Source: Mesodorylaimus sp. YZB2_4 (Eukaryota; Nematoda; Enoplea; Dorylaimida; Dorylaimidae). Taken from it: a DNA stretch of 64,000 nt. A model generated the notes under the pieces. That model searched no databases. It had not been told where the DNA came from and saw only the letters and a program-made list of their open reading frames with translations. Shown here in pieces: positions 11,667 through 25,087 of this stretch. The translations under genes were made by a program, and so were the position numbers. Within the stretch, counting starts at the first letter, position 1. Each line of letters opens with the position of its first letter. The DNA is taken from positions 62,001-126,000 of the forward strand of contig JASANH010001223.1 of the NCBI GenBank assembly GCA_030248295.1. The letters are read 5' to 3'.

Positions 11667-14600
11667 CTAGTCTGCACTGTTTAACCAGAAGCACAACGAA
11701 ATGCCTAAGAAAGCTATGGGATAAGAAAGAGCGAAGCATAAATGAACCCGTTCCTTGTCGATGTACCTCTTCACTCGGTGCCCATACCTCTCGACTTGCA
11801 CAAGCAGGCCACCATTCGGCTGGTTCTTACTCTCGACATTATTCACAACAATCACCCTGTTCAGGGAAGTCATCGAGTCGTGATTCTTTCCAGGCGGAGT
11901 CCTCGGTCTGGGCCACGATATGCACGAAAGTAAAAGGGACTCCAGGACACTGATGCAAATGAATATTAGGCAGATTAGGAACCATATGTCCAACTTGGTA
12001 GCCGATGGTGCGCGTTGGTGATTGCCCCACTGGAAGAATTATGGCTTAGACAAGAATATGGATGGAAATAGTGGACATACCAGCACAATCAAAGCAAAAA
12101 ATGTTGACGATTGGAATGTTGCCCGGATAGTTTTCCTTTGACTGAATAACGTGATCCAAGATAAAAATACCAAACATGCGGCTGGGGCCTGCAAAAATCA
12201 ATCAGCTATGTGATAAATGGGGGGCTAAACAAAACTTTGTCACCAAACATCGCAGTCGCCAACTTTTGGTATTAGTACGAAAAATAAGCATGATGTCATT
12301 AAGTCCCATGCATACACAAAAAGCGAAACGTTTTAGACGCAGATGGGAGTCGAACCCCTCACCCAATCTTTAAGCAACAACTGCCAGGGCTACTAAAAAG
12401 GCCATGATAGTGTTGGTTAAATCAGAACTTACAATTGCTGTGATCGTGAAGTAAAATGCAGATGATCCAGTGAGTGTGATTTCCAGAGTTAAAATATCAC
12501 CAATACCTAAAATAAGAACCAGTCTTCGCAGTGCCACCAACTTCCTTTTCACTGATGGCTTGAATACAAAATTGTGTTTGCTCAGGATGCAGCTAACTCG
12601 AAATCGCGCCGCATTCCAAAATTTGCTTCACATTTTCTTGTGTTAAGTGCATTGCAACCGTGCTCATGAGGCATCTTTAATTGATTTTTTGGCAAAAGAA
12701 GTCAACCTAAAACTGTAGTTTACACAGGCAATGAGCGTGCCGAAAAGAAATTGATTCTGTCATAAACACAATGTTTCAGGAAATCAGCAGTGGGGAGGAT
12801 GATCGGAAATGCTACGTAGTTTTTGAAAATTTTCAGTCAGGGGCACTTGATGACGCGATTTAGAAAATGTGAGTAAAATACAGTTTCAGACAAAGTTTAT
12901 TACCAACTGTTTTGCAGCTGCCAAAATAGGGATGCAATCGAATGCAGACATGAACTGTCTTAAGTTTGTATCACCAAGATGTGTGCTCAGCATTGTGTCA
13001 CCAGATTACAACCACACAGCCATAAGTACCAAAACAATAGGTGTGACATGCGGTCAGTATATCCTGTTTTATTTGGGAATATACACGCCCGCCACGTTGT
13101 GGCATGGTGCCGCTTGTACATTCCCAAGGAAAACAGATAGTACGTATAAATCTAGTGATTTTTTACACGTCATGTGCATCATTGCCACTCGCGAGGCACA
13201 GCACAAGACTTTCTTAAACATGATTTCTATCCCCTTATTTGCTCTGACAGTGAGGCCACTATCTTTGCTTCTTGTGTGAAATATCGTGTGTCGAGTAAGT
13301 CTGCAAAGTGCGACTGACATTCAACCCTGTTGTGTACCCGTAATCCCACCAGCCATTGCCAAAACAACAGAGATATCTGATCGCTTGTTTTGTCGCCTCA
13401 CGAAACACTATCAAAAGTCAACCTGGGCTTTAAACGGTCAATCACTGTTTTCGACTGATACGCTGATAAGCTGGGTCGATCACCGAATTTTTGGCTGACT
13501 CTGATTTAGTTACCGATGACTAAATTTTTTGGCCAGTCGCAAAACAAGGGCGTTTTTAGTTACACTTTACCAACGACTACCCGCTACCCGACTAGCCGAC
13601 TACCCGTTCTGAAATAGCCAGCCTCATCAAAGACCCATCCCCATAAACTATGCTCCTCTTCCCATGCGGATACGTGTTTCATAGATTTTGAATGCGCATC
13701 CTGCGTTTGTCTATCAAATAAACATGCGGCATAGCCATGGCCAACATCTCATTTTCGAATCTGCCGCGTCCCTATATGCCTGCGGATCACGGTACTGTTT
13801 GACGGCGCGGCGAAAAAGTCCAGGTTGGCATTTGATAGCTTGAAATCAGTCAGCGAAGGCTCATTGAATGCTGTGCGCATACCAGAACCACTCTCACATG
13901 TTCTTCTAGACCTTTGCAGGCCCAATTTCTCACCAATTAAAACTACTTCCGTCTCTTCTCTCCTAACTTCAGACACGTGCCTTAGCTCTCCTAATAGTAT
14001 TCTCAGGATGTTTCTATCCCCCCCCCCCCCGCTGTGCCATCATTAGCAGACCAGCATGAGATTGACGTACCATATTCATTTTCGTCAGCTCTATATTCGG
14101 CCTCCAATTCTTCATCGTAGTCTTTAGTCGGAATGCTTTTCTTGTTCTTTCGTGCCGCCTTGACATTCTTCTTTTGATGTATTCTCCTTTTATTTGTTCG
14201 CGAAGCACCTGTCGAACAATACAAAAAGTCCCGTTGAGATTCCATCAAAATAAAAATTCGGTTTTTACGAGTTAAAATTATAAATTATTCACTTTTGGCA
14301 ATCATTTATTCGAAAATGTCCTACTTTTTCTAAATTACCCAACAAATATTTTCTACCTAATATCTAAATTAAGCAGGTGTAACAAACGAGTTAGATTTAA
14401 AAACCAGGCTGCGTGTTAACTGTGAGTGGACTATAGACTCCCTGGCAGGGTGTGCGCATGTAACTAGATTTCCATAAAATGGGAAAACGAGAGAAAGGTG
14501 GCATAAGGAAATAATTCGTGTAGTTTTTCACACAGTACATAGACTCGGCCTACTACCTTCACCATCTTCATTTCTTCTCTTTTGCACAGTGCACAAGAGA

Positions 14601-17600
14601 AAGGTGACAAGTTGTCAAATAAGAACGAGTCTATTTGCCAATGCGCGCAAGAATGTGCCAAGTCGACATTTCCAAAACTTTGACGCCTCTATCCGCATGA
14701 ACGCCTATTTTTTATTTCTATGCCATCTTACAGTACTTACTTCGAAGCGGGGCAGGGTTAGTGGTCGGTGTGAAATCCCTGTCCAACGAAGACTGGCTCG
14801 TTTGAATTGTTGAACGAAACGTGAAATGTTCCGGTGCAACGGCTTCGGACAATTGTTGACACGATTCACAAAAATAGTTTACATCGAAAGTGTCTTCTGA
14901 AACATAATGCTTTGGTCGGGGAGGACAGAACAGAATGAGTGCAAGTTGCAAGCATCGGGACAGATGATCCAATGCACTGGCTGGGCGGATGATACAATGG
15001 ATGTAAGGACAAGAGTAAATAGGCTTGGAGGCATAAAAGAAGGGTGGTTTAGGATGCAAGAGAACTGGATGGAGAAGCATACAGCTTGCCATTTTGGCAG
15101 ATGAGTCGACTACTGTAAAGATGAAAGATAAATGGACTTGGACGAAGTATGCTCAATTAAGTGCAACCTGTCCTGTCTTTTCTTATCAGTGCCAACAAGT
15201 ACGAGTGTCCCAGACCCTTCGTAAACCTGGTATAATAAAAAACCCATATTTGGAGCTCCATGCATACCTAGCCAGATGTTGATTGAGTGCAGCAATTTCT
15301 GACTGGGTTAAAAGGAGGATCGATAAATTTATAAAGTGAGGCTAGGGAAATTAATAAAGTCATCACAGGCTTCAAGATTTTAGAAAAAACCCGATTTCAC
15401 TGCGGCATCCACACGGAAGCTGCTGCATCTGAGAAATCTATGGATATGCGTAGATCTACCGTAGCTGGCACATGGGATAGCCGATCCAATATGGAAATGG
15501 GGCCTGTCTAGCATAGATTTTTTACAAGACTCTAACATGACATGCGTCCACTCACATATGCCTTGCATTGTTTGAGAGTATGGTGTGTGTTGGATCAGTG
15601 TAAAAACCAGTAGCTTACATCAAGCTTTTGGGTAGTCTGCACCTGAAGCTCAAGCATTCCCTCACGCTGATTGGCCAGGTGCAGTAGTACAAGTTTATGC
15701 ATGTACAGAATGTGTCGTGACTGTCTGAATGCTAAGCAGTCCAACTCAACCAGTTGAACCTCACAGAACATACAGAGCCACTAGCGATTAAATGCATAAC
15801 AAGCAGGCTGGTCGCCAAGTCATACCTGGCTGAAACTGAAGGCGACACCGAAATGACTCAATAAAAGCGTCTTCTTTCGAGTTTGACTGATCGGGATCGC
15901 AGTGAGTTTGTATCAGGAGGCTAAATTTTTTCGAATAAACATCCCTTGTACTACTGGCGCTTTTTGAAGTACCTACTTACCATTCCAGAGTTCGCGCATA
16001 CTCCCAGCTATTTCACACTTTGTTCCCACACAATAACGGTCTGACCAAGGATTTTTTCTGTTAGCCGTGCGAATGCTGCACTGTATATATTTGCCCAGCA
16101 TTGGCTGTTTGGTAGCAGTCCACAAGAGACTGGTGATGGTCCCAGCCCCCTCCCCCGCCTGGCCTAACTTTACACATGCACTGCGAAAAAAAATTTTTTT
16201 GCGCGTCTGCCTTATTGTGTTGGCAGTGCACACAAACCCTCGGCTTGATAGCAATTCACAGCTGTAAGAAATTGGAATGCAAAAAGATAAAACCACGAAA
16301 GCATTTTTTCTTATTTGCGATCTTTCAACGGCAAAAATCGATAAGTGATCAGCACGGCTGATCGATCAATAAAAACAAGCTGCACCATTGCTAAAAAGTC
16401 TGTCAGAAGTTGTTGTGGGTCCACAAGTGTAGCCGGAAGTATGTGCATTCCAGACTCCGATGCATCTGCCACAGACAACCCCGCATACCGCATCCCGCTA
16501 ATAGCTACTGAACCCACCCCAACTCACCTACATACTGATTCCAATTTGGCCGTATCCGTCAATGTAACTTTCCTTTGTCGACACCCTTCCGAACCTGATT
16601 CGTGAAAATTAGTAACAGGACCTCCGTGAGGAAGCCAAATTCGGGCATTGTCCGGCACTTGAAATTGAGGTCGCACTTTCTCGCTATTCTATAAATAATA
16701 TTTACCTCATTTACTTTCCTTGAAACCTTTTGTCAAAACGAATGTTTATCAAGCTACGAGCCGCATTGACGTATAAAAGCGGGAAATGAGAGAGGATAGG
16801 AGGCAAACGAGGTTGAATGATTCAAAAATTGAGTGCTAGTGAAAGACAGGACCGGATTCATGCACGACAATGGATCGATTTTGCGACGAATAGAGATGTT
16901 TTATGTGAAATTTTGAGAACATTTGCGAAATTAATGGGCCTTTTACGTTTAGTCTGACATTTTGTCTGCGCTGCTCTATTTCAAAAGCAACGCCCATTTT
17001 TGAGGGGAAAAAGTAGTTTTTGACCATGAAAAAATGAAAAGATACAAATAGATTTTAGAAACTGGACGAATGGCGAGCGGGCAGACCATGTCAGTATAGA
17101 ATGGCAGAGCAGTCGGGTCAGAAAGTAGTCTGGCACTCCACTCTGACTAGTCGATCGAGCTATATGTGCAAAGTGCAGACTGACAGTGACCACTGCCATA
17201 ACACTCCAAGTCTGCAATTCAGCAGCTTATATGGCTGGTACCATCGTACCACAGGACATCAGTCGAGTCCCACTGACTGCTAGCAAAGTGAGCCAGCAGC
17301 ATCTCATAAAAAGTGTAGCAGGTGTCCGTCATGAACATGTACTGGACTGATTTCTGTGGCAATCTTCTCTGGCACTGCATCGAGCTGTAGTAGCATGAAC
17401 AGAACATCTGAGAGAAAGAGAATGGCGGGGTGCATAGGTCCCCAACCAACATTTGCTAACCGTTGTAATTACACGCCTACAGTAGCCGACCCGCCAGAAG
17501 TCACCCCCTGCCATTTCCACATACAGTATCCCACCTGCACTGACCTGTAGCACCTGCAACCTTGTGTCGTACCATGATTCGATAAGCTCCAAGTCGATAG

Positions 17601-17836
17601 TAAGCACCTGAAAAAACATTGATCTAGCTCGCCGGGGAAATCCGGGGTCAACTAAGCTCACAGATTCATGGAATGACATTCTTCCCAACTTGACTGATAC
17701 GTTAACAATGACTGGCTGTGGTCCATCACCGTCAGAATCGACCACTGCGAAGAAATTCCGCCTGTCAGCTGGCCTCACTTTCTCGTCGTAGTAAGTTAGA
17801 AGACGATCCAAAACGCTTTTTTCCACGTAAGATATA
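11667..17836 (-). CDS. Cys-loop ligand-gated ion channel subunit
   Basis: Nine exons can be read, with compatible phases at every resolved junction: 17662-17836, 17545 or 17554-17607, 15981-16080, 14741-14896, 14071-14208, 13796-13966, 12433-12506, 12081-12188 and 11667-12029 (stop TAG). The extracellular part opens with LLTYYDEKVRP, as in GABA/glycine/GluCl subunits, then ESWYDTRL. A candidate Cys-loop reads C...MRELW...FDVNYFC. A loop-C-like segment reads PSLTDFKLSN, and the pre-M1 segment ends SSAFYFTITAI. M1 is ACLVFLSWITLF. M3 begins DIWFLICLIF, and M4 ends the protein with SLCFWLNSAD. The M2 segment (ATFQSSTFFALIVL) lacks the PAR and TT/TM pattern of anion channels. About 80 highly charged residues lie between the Cys-loop and loop C, which is unusual. 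The exons covering loops A and E, and the signal peptide exon, were not found. The family call is firm for the ends; the middle exons are inferred from phase. Confidence 0.7.
12322..12378 (-). repeat. tRNA-like B box, probable SINE head
   Basis: On the minus strand there is a perfect Pol III B-box core, GGTTCGACTCCCA, preceded by GGTGAGG. No clover-leaf acceptor stem can be drawn. A related sequence lies at 47283-47357. It sits in the channel intron just before M1. Confidence 0.45.
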
Positions 17837-18998
17837 CTGAAATTGTGATGCGGAGGATGATGAGAGTGATGAGACACAAATACGTACTTGTGTGTGGTGT
17901 TATCAGTGGCAGTGGCATTGTCTCATCACTCCAGTGACTTATGAACCATCAACACGCATCCTTCAGCGCCACATGGTACAGCAAAGAGCGCTGAGCTGTA
18001 TCACACTTACCAAAACACGTGAGGTAATATTCTGAATAATCCGCTGACTAACCACAACAAATACAATTTGTACATCATCCTACAGTACGAGTATGTCGAG
18101 CTCTAATCCCGAATCGCTTTGTTGCCAAGCCGAATCAAACTCGGCGAGAAATTGGATTAAGAAAACCAAAAAAAGGCCGTTGACTGACTAAAAATCCACT
18201 CGACTCCACTCATCGTCAGTGCATGATTTCACGAGTCGCTAGTGCCGCGCACAATACACGTTGCTCGGTTGAACAGAGGCAGAAGGTGGAGGACCTAAGC
18301 CAAATGATCAATCTAGTGTCGACGACGGGTGAACGCTTTGACAAAATGAAATAGGCACTCGGCACACAGAGTCTATATCTAGTTTTCAAAAAATCCTTTC
18401 GCGCACTCTTACTCTCGCATTCTCCTCTTGTACGCAAGCAGCATTTGCGAGAAGAGTACAAGGCAGCCAGTAGGGAAACACCAAAATTGATGTTTTCGCT
18501 ATGTTTGCTTGGCCAGTGTATTATGTCATTGAATACAATGACATTTTCCACGGGCTCACTACCTCACGATAAATGGACTGGCCATACACGCACGATACGA
18601 CACTCGACGTCCAGTATCCAGCGGCATTTGAGTGACACCACGCGGGTATTGTTACTTCTTCGATCGAGTGGAGGGGGGGGATTGCCAACTAGGCCTGACA
18701 TGGGCCTGAAAAAGTAGACCCAACTTGACTCGCTCTTTTGGAGAATTCGGCCCTGCCCAAATCCGGCCCATCAGAACTTTGATCAGGCCGAAATCAAGGT
18801 GTTTCACGATCAGACCCGTTCACGGACAGTCGACCTCGGATAATTGTCCCTCGGGGTCAGGTTAATTGCTACAAGTCCTTATTCCCTACAGTATGTTTCG
18901 CGTGTATTTCAACCTAGGATCTGCAACTCATTTTGGAACAAAGAACAAACAGCAGTGTCAACTGTGCCTTCTTTTTTTCCCAGCATCTCGCTACTTAA
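17837..18998. other. No gene seen
   Basis: The 5' exon(s) of the channel should lie here or further upstream, but I could not identify a signal peptide exon. At about 18825 there is one end of the CAGTCGACCTCGGATAATTG repeat family that is complete at 49113-49255. Confidence 0.4.
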
Positions 18999-19284
18999 GC
19001 CTTCGCTGATGACACCGCCCTGTTTTTCCCAGTTAAACGTCTGGAAGACTCAAAGAAAGCAATCCAACCGGTGATCGATTTTATCGCGGCCTTGGTGGAA
19101 AGTTCCGGCTTGGATTTCAATGCGGAAAAAACCCTAAGGAATTTTCTTTCGTTACGGACATGGAACAATTGCATCGGAATGATCAATGGGGACGCAGTAC
19201 ATGTGCCACACCAACAACGATATCCCAACAGCCTGGAGTCACGAAGCGATGAAATTTCGTTTCTTAGTGTAACTTTACACTAGA
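18999..19284 (+). pseudogene. LINE reverse transcriptase fragment
   Basis: The frame reads AFADDTALFF, which matches the RT catalytic FADD/YADD motif, followed about 35 residues later by SSGLDFNAEKT, equivalent to the GL..N..KT motif of non-LTR retrotransposon reverse transcriptases. Nothing upstream extends the frame, so this is a scrap. Its downstream end overlaps the outer arm of the nested inverted repeat. Confidence 0.6.
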
Positions 19285-22200
19285 TTGAGTTCTACCTTAG
19301 GAATTTGCAAGATCTTTTTCCGTTCGGGCTCCACTCAAGGCTCCTACATACTTCTCTGGCTGGCTGGGGTGTGCGCAGAAAAGCCATTCAGTTTGAGGTG
19401 TGTTCAGCTATCCCAGGTACTGTCCCCACTGACCCACTGTCCAGGAGTGAAGTATAAATTCAATTTATCAAAAAGCGACGCTGCCACACTCTCACCCCTT
19501 CTGGGAAATAAAGTTTTCGAAAACAGTGCATTTCCCCAGTCCTGCAGTTCTCCTTTCGATTGAATAAATCGGATTTCGATGAAAATTTTGTTTTGAACAT
19601 TTTCTGGCCCAATTTTTATCGTAGATTCTAAATAATTCATTTAAAATCGCGTACAAGTAGGGCGAACCATAGATTTTAGCTGTTTTTCGGACCCCACTTT
19701 TCAGCGCGCAGCGACTTAAGTGATGTGAAATTGTGAGCAAAGTATTGATCTTCTGCATTTTTTTAGGAGATCGAGAGTTTTTATTGTCGGATTTCGAATT
19801 TTCATTAATCGCTAACTTTTCGGATTTATCTTCAGTTTTCAAAGGTAAGATATACTTTTTTATTTCCTAGGTATATGTTTAGGCCTATCTATATGGTAGG
19901 GTACTGTAGTACATACGGCACGGACGTTTTCCTATGAGCCATGCAACAGCCAGAATAGGCGTATTTGTGATTTTCATCTTTAGTATTGATCAGATCAATT
20001 CATTTTCTTTATTTAGAAGACGATAGGATCTGCCGTGCATGCTGGGGTTTGCGTATTTGCTAGTTCTATATTGACCCCTGCAGACTAGTTAATAGATCCT
20101 AGTTGCTTCCGTCTGTGCTAGTTATAAGTTTTATTTGGGTCACGCATTCTATACATGTATTTTAGGTGACAGTCTATCAACACTTTGTTTCAATACTTTT
20201 AGACGAGTCCTTTGCAGCATCAAAAACTCTAGCCGCAATTCCAGTGACGCTGACCAGAAGAAGGATCCAGTTGCGATTTTTATGACATGTCTGTCGGCGA
20301 TTTGTAGAATATGGATGCATAAAATGTTGAATTGATGGGTGCATAAAATGCTATGATTGGCGACCCTGCTAAAATTTTTGTTGTTGCATTAATTATGTAA
20401 AGTCGACTGTTTGTGAACATTCTTGAAAATTAATTTTCGAACCAAATAATATTTTTAAGAAATGTTAAGGAGAGAAGTTGCGCGTGAAACTGTGCTGAAC
20501 AGTGTTTTAAATTTGAATTTTCTATCCCGCTTCGTAACAGGCTTATCGCTACGCACTTGTTGCAGAAACTCCCGCCAGAACCTGGCGGCTGGGATGGGGC
20601 GGATTTCTCGAAAACCCGGGCGGGGGCCACCCCACCAGGACCTGGGGAAGATAAAGTGACTTCTGGCACCCCATCTCACACAGGCTGCCCCCAGCCCCAA
20701 CCCCTCATTCTAGGGGTGCGAGGGCGAAAATCCCGACCAGGTTTTTTATTTTTGCAATAACTCGCGAACCGAGTGACCGAAACCGATGAAATTTGGTATA
20801 GATATGAGGGACTAGTTGAGGAAGGTGTGTACAGAAAATCTTTAAAAAATCTTCGCTGGTCATTCTTCTATGGGCGAAAACGTCCCGCGTCATATATGTA
20901 TGTATGTACTTATGTAGGTATGTATGTATGGACCCGATAGATCACAACGCCGATCGGGAGCTGTGTGAGAGTGGAAGATCCAGCTATATGTTCAAACGAC
21001 AGGGTAACATCACTGCTGGTGCCTTGTGGCATTGAATTTGACCACGTATTGGAGGTATATTTTGCATGCGTACGCGTTGCCTATGACGGGGTTACAGCCA
21101 ACGTAAATTAGTTGCAAGGAACCCCGTCACAAGCACTACGATTTCGTTGCTTGTGACCCCGATGTTACCAACGCCATAATAGTGCTAGGAATTCTCTAGC
21201 CCGGTATACTGTATCTAGTCTAGTTGTGCGTGCTCTTTTGTGCGGCCTATGGCCTATGGTGCGGTTCTACAACGTATACAATATTCTGTTCTCTTCGTGT
21301 CTTCAAATCGGTTGGGTTCTGTTGTCTCTCCATACTTTTGAAAACCATTGGCGAGGTCTGACGATTAGGCAAATGTCGGTATCGCCAAGTAACCGGCAAT
21401 CGATAATGCAATTATTAGCCGATAAGCCAGATGATGAAAAAGTTTCGAAACTCACATTAAAATTTTTTGAAATAAAACTTTGAACTTTGGGGGGCTGGAA
21501 ATTTAAATTTCGGTCATACCATCACCCTTTCTTCACGCATTTTTTGAATTTCGCAACCCTCATTCCCGCAAAAACTCACAGCAAATTCAAACCAGTCTTG
21601 AAGCACGACTTCAAAGGACTCGAGAATACATTGCAACCTCCAAATTACGGATTTTCTTACTCTTTTTCGCGCATGTTAGACCCAATACAGTATTGGGATG
21701 TACTTGTACTGTACAGTACGTGAAACTTGTAAAAATAACCATGCGACAGTGCCAGGCGGCGAACATACTGTAGGTACCAAAATTCAGCAGGTCTGGGCAG
21801 GGCCTGGATTTGGATAAGACCGTAATTTATAAATTAGGAAACTTCCCTCTTCTTTCAATAACCTTCGCTTAAATTTAGTTCATTAAAAATCCTAAAGGTA
21901 CAGCATGCGTAGCCACACCGTTGAACCTTACATAAGACTTTAGAGCCATTTTGCAACTTATGACTAATTTTGAGAGGCCACACAAAATTAGACGCAACCC
22001 TAGCCTATATATACTGGGCAAGAGAGCTCCTTGCACTATTATGGCGTTGGTAACATCGGGATCCCAAGCAACGAAATCGTCGTGCTTGTGACGGGGTTCA
22101 TTGCAACTAATTTACGTTGGCTGTGATCCCGTCACAAGCAACGCGCCGGAGTGGCTACACATACCTGGCACAGGACTGCGCGGTCCTCTGCCAGGATCAG

Positions 22201-23115
22201 TCTTCCTGTTGATATTCATGCAGAAAAATCAGCTTCTGCTCAGACATTTTTTCTAAACCTTGGTTGCGCTCAGCAGCTGTCAAGTAGAACAGGCATACTA
22301 AGCCCTGGTTCCACTGTGTGAATTGGCTGGTCTTAAAGTTTTGAGTCTGTCAAAAACAGACTTTTTTGGAAATAATAAAAACTAGCCTCATTCATGTTAC
22401 CTGCATGAGCAGCTGACTGCTAGGATGCTCTCACCAGCTCTTGCATAGTAGATATTCAACGGAATGGTGTTGTGAAGCCTATTATGGGAAAGACAGCTCT
22501 CTCTTTTGACTGCACTATTCCCTGGTTTTAGCCGAAAATTTTGAAAAATGTACAGCTACGAGGGACTTCTTCGCAGCAACAGGGCACAGCAAATTTGGAG
22601 CACATGGATGTATTGCGTGGATGGAACTTCAGCCTTTTGCATGGAATTTTTTGCAAATACACGTTAATATCACGGAGCCCCCTTCTGATACATATTACCA
22701 CGGAGCCCCCTGAAGAAAATTCAGCGACTTTCTCAAAGGATAAGTAAATTTTTTAATTTTCAGTGCAGAAGTCTTCCACGTGTCTTCAAATTACACAGCA
22801 GTCAGCAAAAACAGAATAGGGAAAGGAGGTTATAGGGCTAGATTTTTGGTATACGCCTTCCTCGACTAGTTCCACACGTCCACACAAAATTTCATCGATT
22901 TTGGCCGCTCGGTTCGCGAGTTATAGCGAAAATGAAAAACCTGGTCAGGATTTTCGACCTCTCACCCCTAGTTTGAGTGGAGCTCGGATGGATAGAGATT
23001 ATAGAAAATCCCTCAGTAAAATTTAATTTAGTGTAAACTTACACTAATAAGCGAAATTTTAATTGGCTTATGATGTCAGACTGCTAAGATATCGTTGTTG
23101 GTATGGCACATGTCC
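19195..23115. repeat. Nested inverted repeats, 3.9 kb
   Basis: Three pairs of inverted arms lie one inside the other. The outer pair is 19195-19285 with 23025-23115 (shared GATATCGTTGTTGG and AGTGTAA...TTTACACTA). The middle pair is 20705-20850 with 22845-22990 (shared AACTCGCGAACCGAG and GACTAGTTGAGGAAGG type). The inner pair is 21064-21200 with 22016-22153. On the right the outer and middle arms are nearly contiguous, while on the left about 1.4 kb lies between them, as if the left arm was split by an insertion (about 19286-20704). No intact gene is inside. Confidence 0.7.
21064..22153. mobile_element. 1.1 kb TIR element, inner pair of the nest
   Basis: The terminal arms are about 130 bases. 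They share GTTGGTAACATCGGG, ACGAAATCG and CCGTCACAAGCA, in opposite orientation at the two ends. The interior is AT-rich and shows no transposase, so this looks like a non-autonomous element. Confidence 0.6.
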
Positions 23116-24039
23116 TATGGGGGACGCTACCGCGTTCCCATGGATGGGCACACTGTTTCCATTGCTGCCCTGCTGAGATGAGTTCCCCCAAAATGTTGGC
23201 CACTATCGGCCTTATTCGGCTAATATCAAAACACTTCCCGCGGCGATCATACTGTAAGCTTTATTGCCAGGCCATTATACATTATTCACGTGAATACAGA
23301 GAAAGGTCACATCGACCTTTCCTATCTTAATTGTCCTATGCCAAAGTGCGCTTCTCTCAAAAGCCTGATCTAATCTTCTTTGCCCATTTTTCTTTTATGC
23401 CTAAGATAGGAAAGCAGCTGCGACGATTTCCGTCCAGGTCGTAGAATTGGATAAAAATGTCCTCATTAATCATACAATCTTGTCTGTTATTTTTCTAAAT
23501 TGGTAAAAAGCTTTGTTCTGCATTTGTGATATTTGCAAATGGAACTTTTTTTTAAGTCTCCCGGAAAGCACAATATGTCGATTACGAATTAAATTACATC
23601 GTCACTCATTTATAGTATAAGCATTCAGGGAAAGGAAAAAGCACTTGTGTGGTCATTGCAAGCTCATGTGATTCTTTGCGTCAAGGTGATCATTGAAGAA
23701 AGAAAACAAACGTACCACCCAGCCTTCAGGTATCGTGGATGGCCTTTCGTAGAGACGTCAAGCCATCTGTTCAGTGTCACTGACTCGATATTATCGATCT
23801 AATTGTAACAAAACTAAGAAAACGAGCAGATGAAATTGATAGGAAACTGATCAGAATTCCTCCCCATGACGTAAAAGACTCATTCAAGGTGTCTACAAGG
23901 CAGGTGCAGTCGAGCCAAGTCCTTTCTGATTAGTACATAAGAGGGGGAAGAGGGCTATGAGCGGAGCATACAGAAGTTTGATGGTCATTGGCTGTGCCGG
24001 GGCGACGTGTCGAGTGTCTTCGAATTGCATTTGACAAAG
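23116..24039. other. No gene seen
   Basis: AT-rich sequence with short frames only. I see no repeat pairs or coding motifs. Confidence 0.4.
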
Positions 24040-25087
24040 ATGCCTAGCCATCGTGTATCCTTGATCATTGTCACTTTGGCACTGTGCAGTGTGATCGGGC
24101 ACGCCTTGTATTTGCCTGTGGGTAAGTCAATCATGGTCCCTCGAGGTCCCGGTGACAAGAACATTCCAGTTTACTCACCTCAGCAGGAGATGAGGCACTC
24201 TTGTCTCATGGGGCCTTTGTAGAACAACTGTGGTGGACATGGTAGGCTGAATTACGGTGCCCTGCAAGTCCCAGTCCATACGGGTTTTATTGTGAGCATG
24301 CGGAAAAGATCTTCATGCAATCGACAAGGGATGTGATGCCCAAGATTGTTTGTTCCAATGTATCGAGTGGCAGCTCACCTGATTAGGGCAATTTTTCTAT
24401 TCATCTATGCTCATCCACAATAGGGACTGTACAAAGCATAGCAGGATAATCTCTGTTCTTCCTCCATGATTATCTCGAAATATTTTTTATATATTTTTGA
24501 AAAACTCGCGAAATTCAAGTTTTACAAGCCGTACTTTGCCATGCTGTCTGCTGTCTGAGATCCCTTTCGGCTTTGAAATTCCCTCGCAGGCGGCTCTTGA
24601 CAATAAATCAAGGATCGAGCTAATCTGTGCGAGATGCACGCAAATTTTGGCTGACGTAATAAAACTCAATATTTTTTAACCGCATTGCGAAGGACCAGAA
24701 GGGCGGGGAGAAATTTTCAAAAAAAATTAGAAAATGAGTTTGCAAATACAATTCCTCACCATGATTTCAGTTATAGACTTCGTCACATCAGGCGTCAAAT
24801 TGTCATAAGCAGTCGGGCCCCCGTAATTGCGGGAATTCAAAGTTTTGGTGATGCTAAAAATCTATTTATTGCACAGTTCTATTTCAGGCAGTATCGAAAA
24901 ACAAAGACCCCCGCCAGATTTGGAGCAAGCCACACGTCTGCAAGCTAGGCTCGTCAAACTGTGCAAGGCGTTGTTTACATTCTTGGAGACGGATGCGCTG
25001 ACTGAGGACGGCCGAGTGATCAAAAGAATAATGAGTGCTAATGGAGCCATACCACGGCAGTGCAACAAGGTCTTGAACAAGTCGTGA
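24040..25087 (+). CDS. Candidate small secreted protein, two exons
   Basis: Exon 1 (24040-24121) begins with ATG and encodes a typical signal peptide (VSLIIVTLALCSVIGHA), then splices at G|GTAAGT in phase 1. Exon 2 (24888-25087) follows ATTTCAG, is in matching phase and ends with TGA. The product is 93 residues. The mature part after the predicted cleavage (after GHA) is about 70 residues, rich in Leu, Lys and Arg. It looks helical (QARLVKLCKALFTFLE, RVIKRIMSANG) and has two cysteines about 40 residues apart. That could be a peptide hormone, an effector or a small structural protein; I recognise no family. The intron of 766 bases holds other short frames. The evidence is the signal peptide plus exact splice phase. 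Confidence 0.45.
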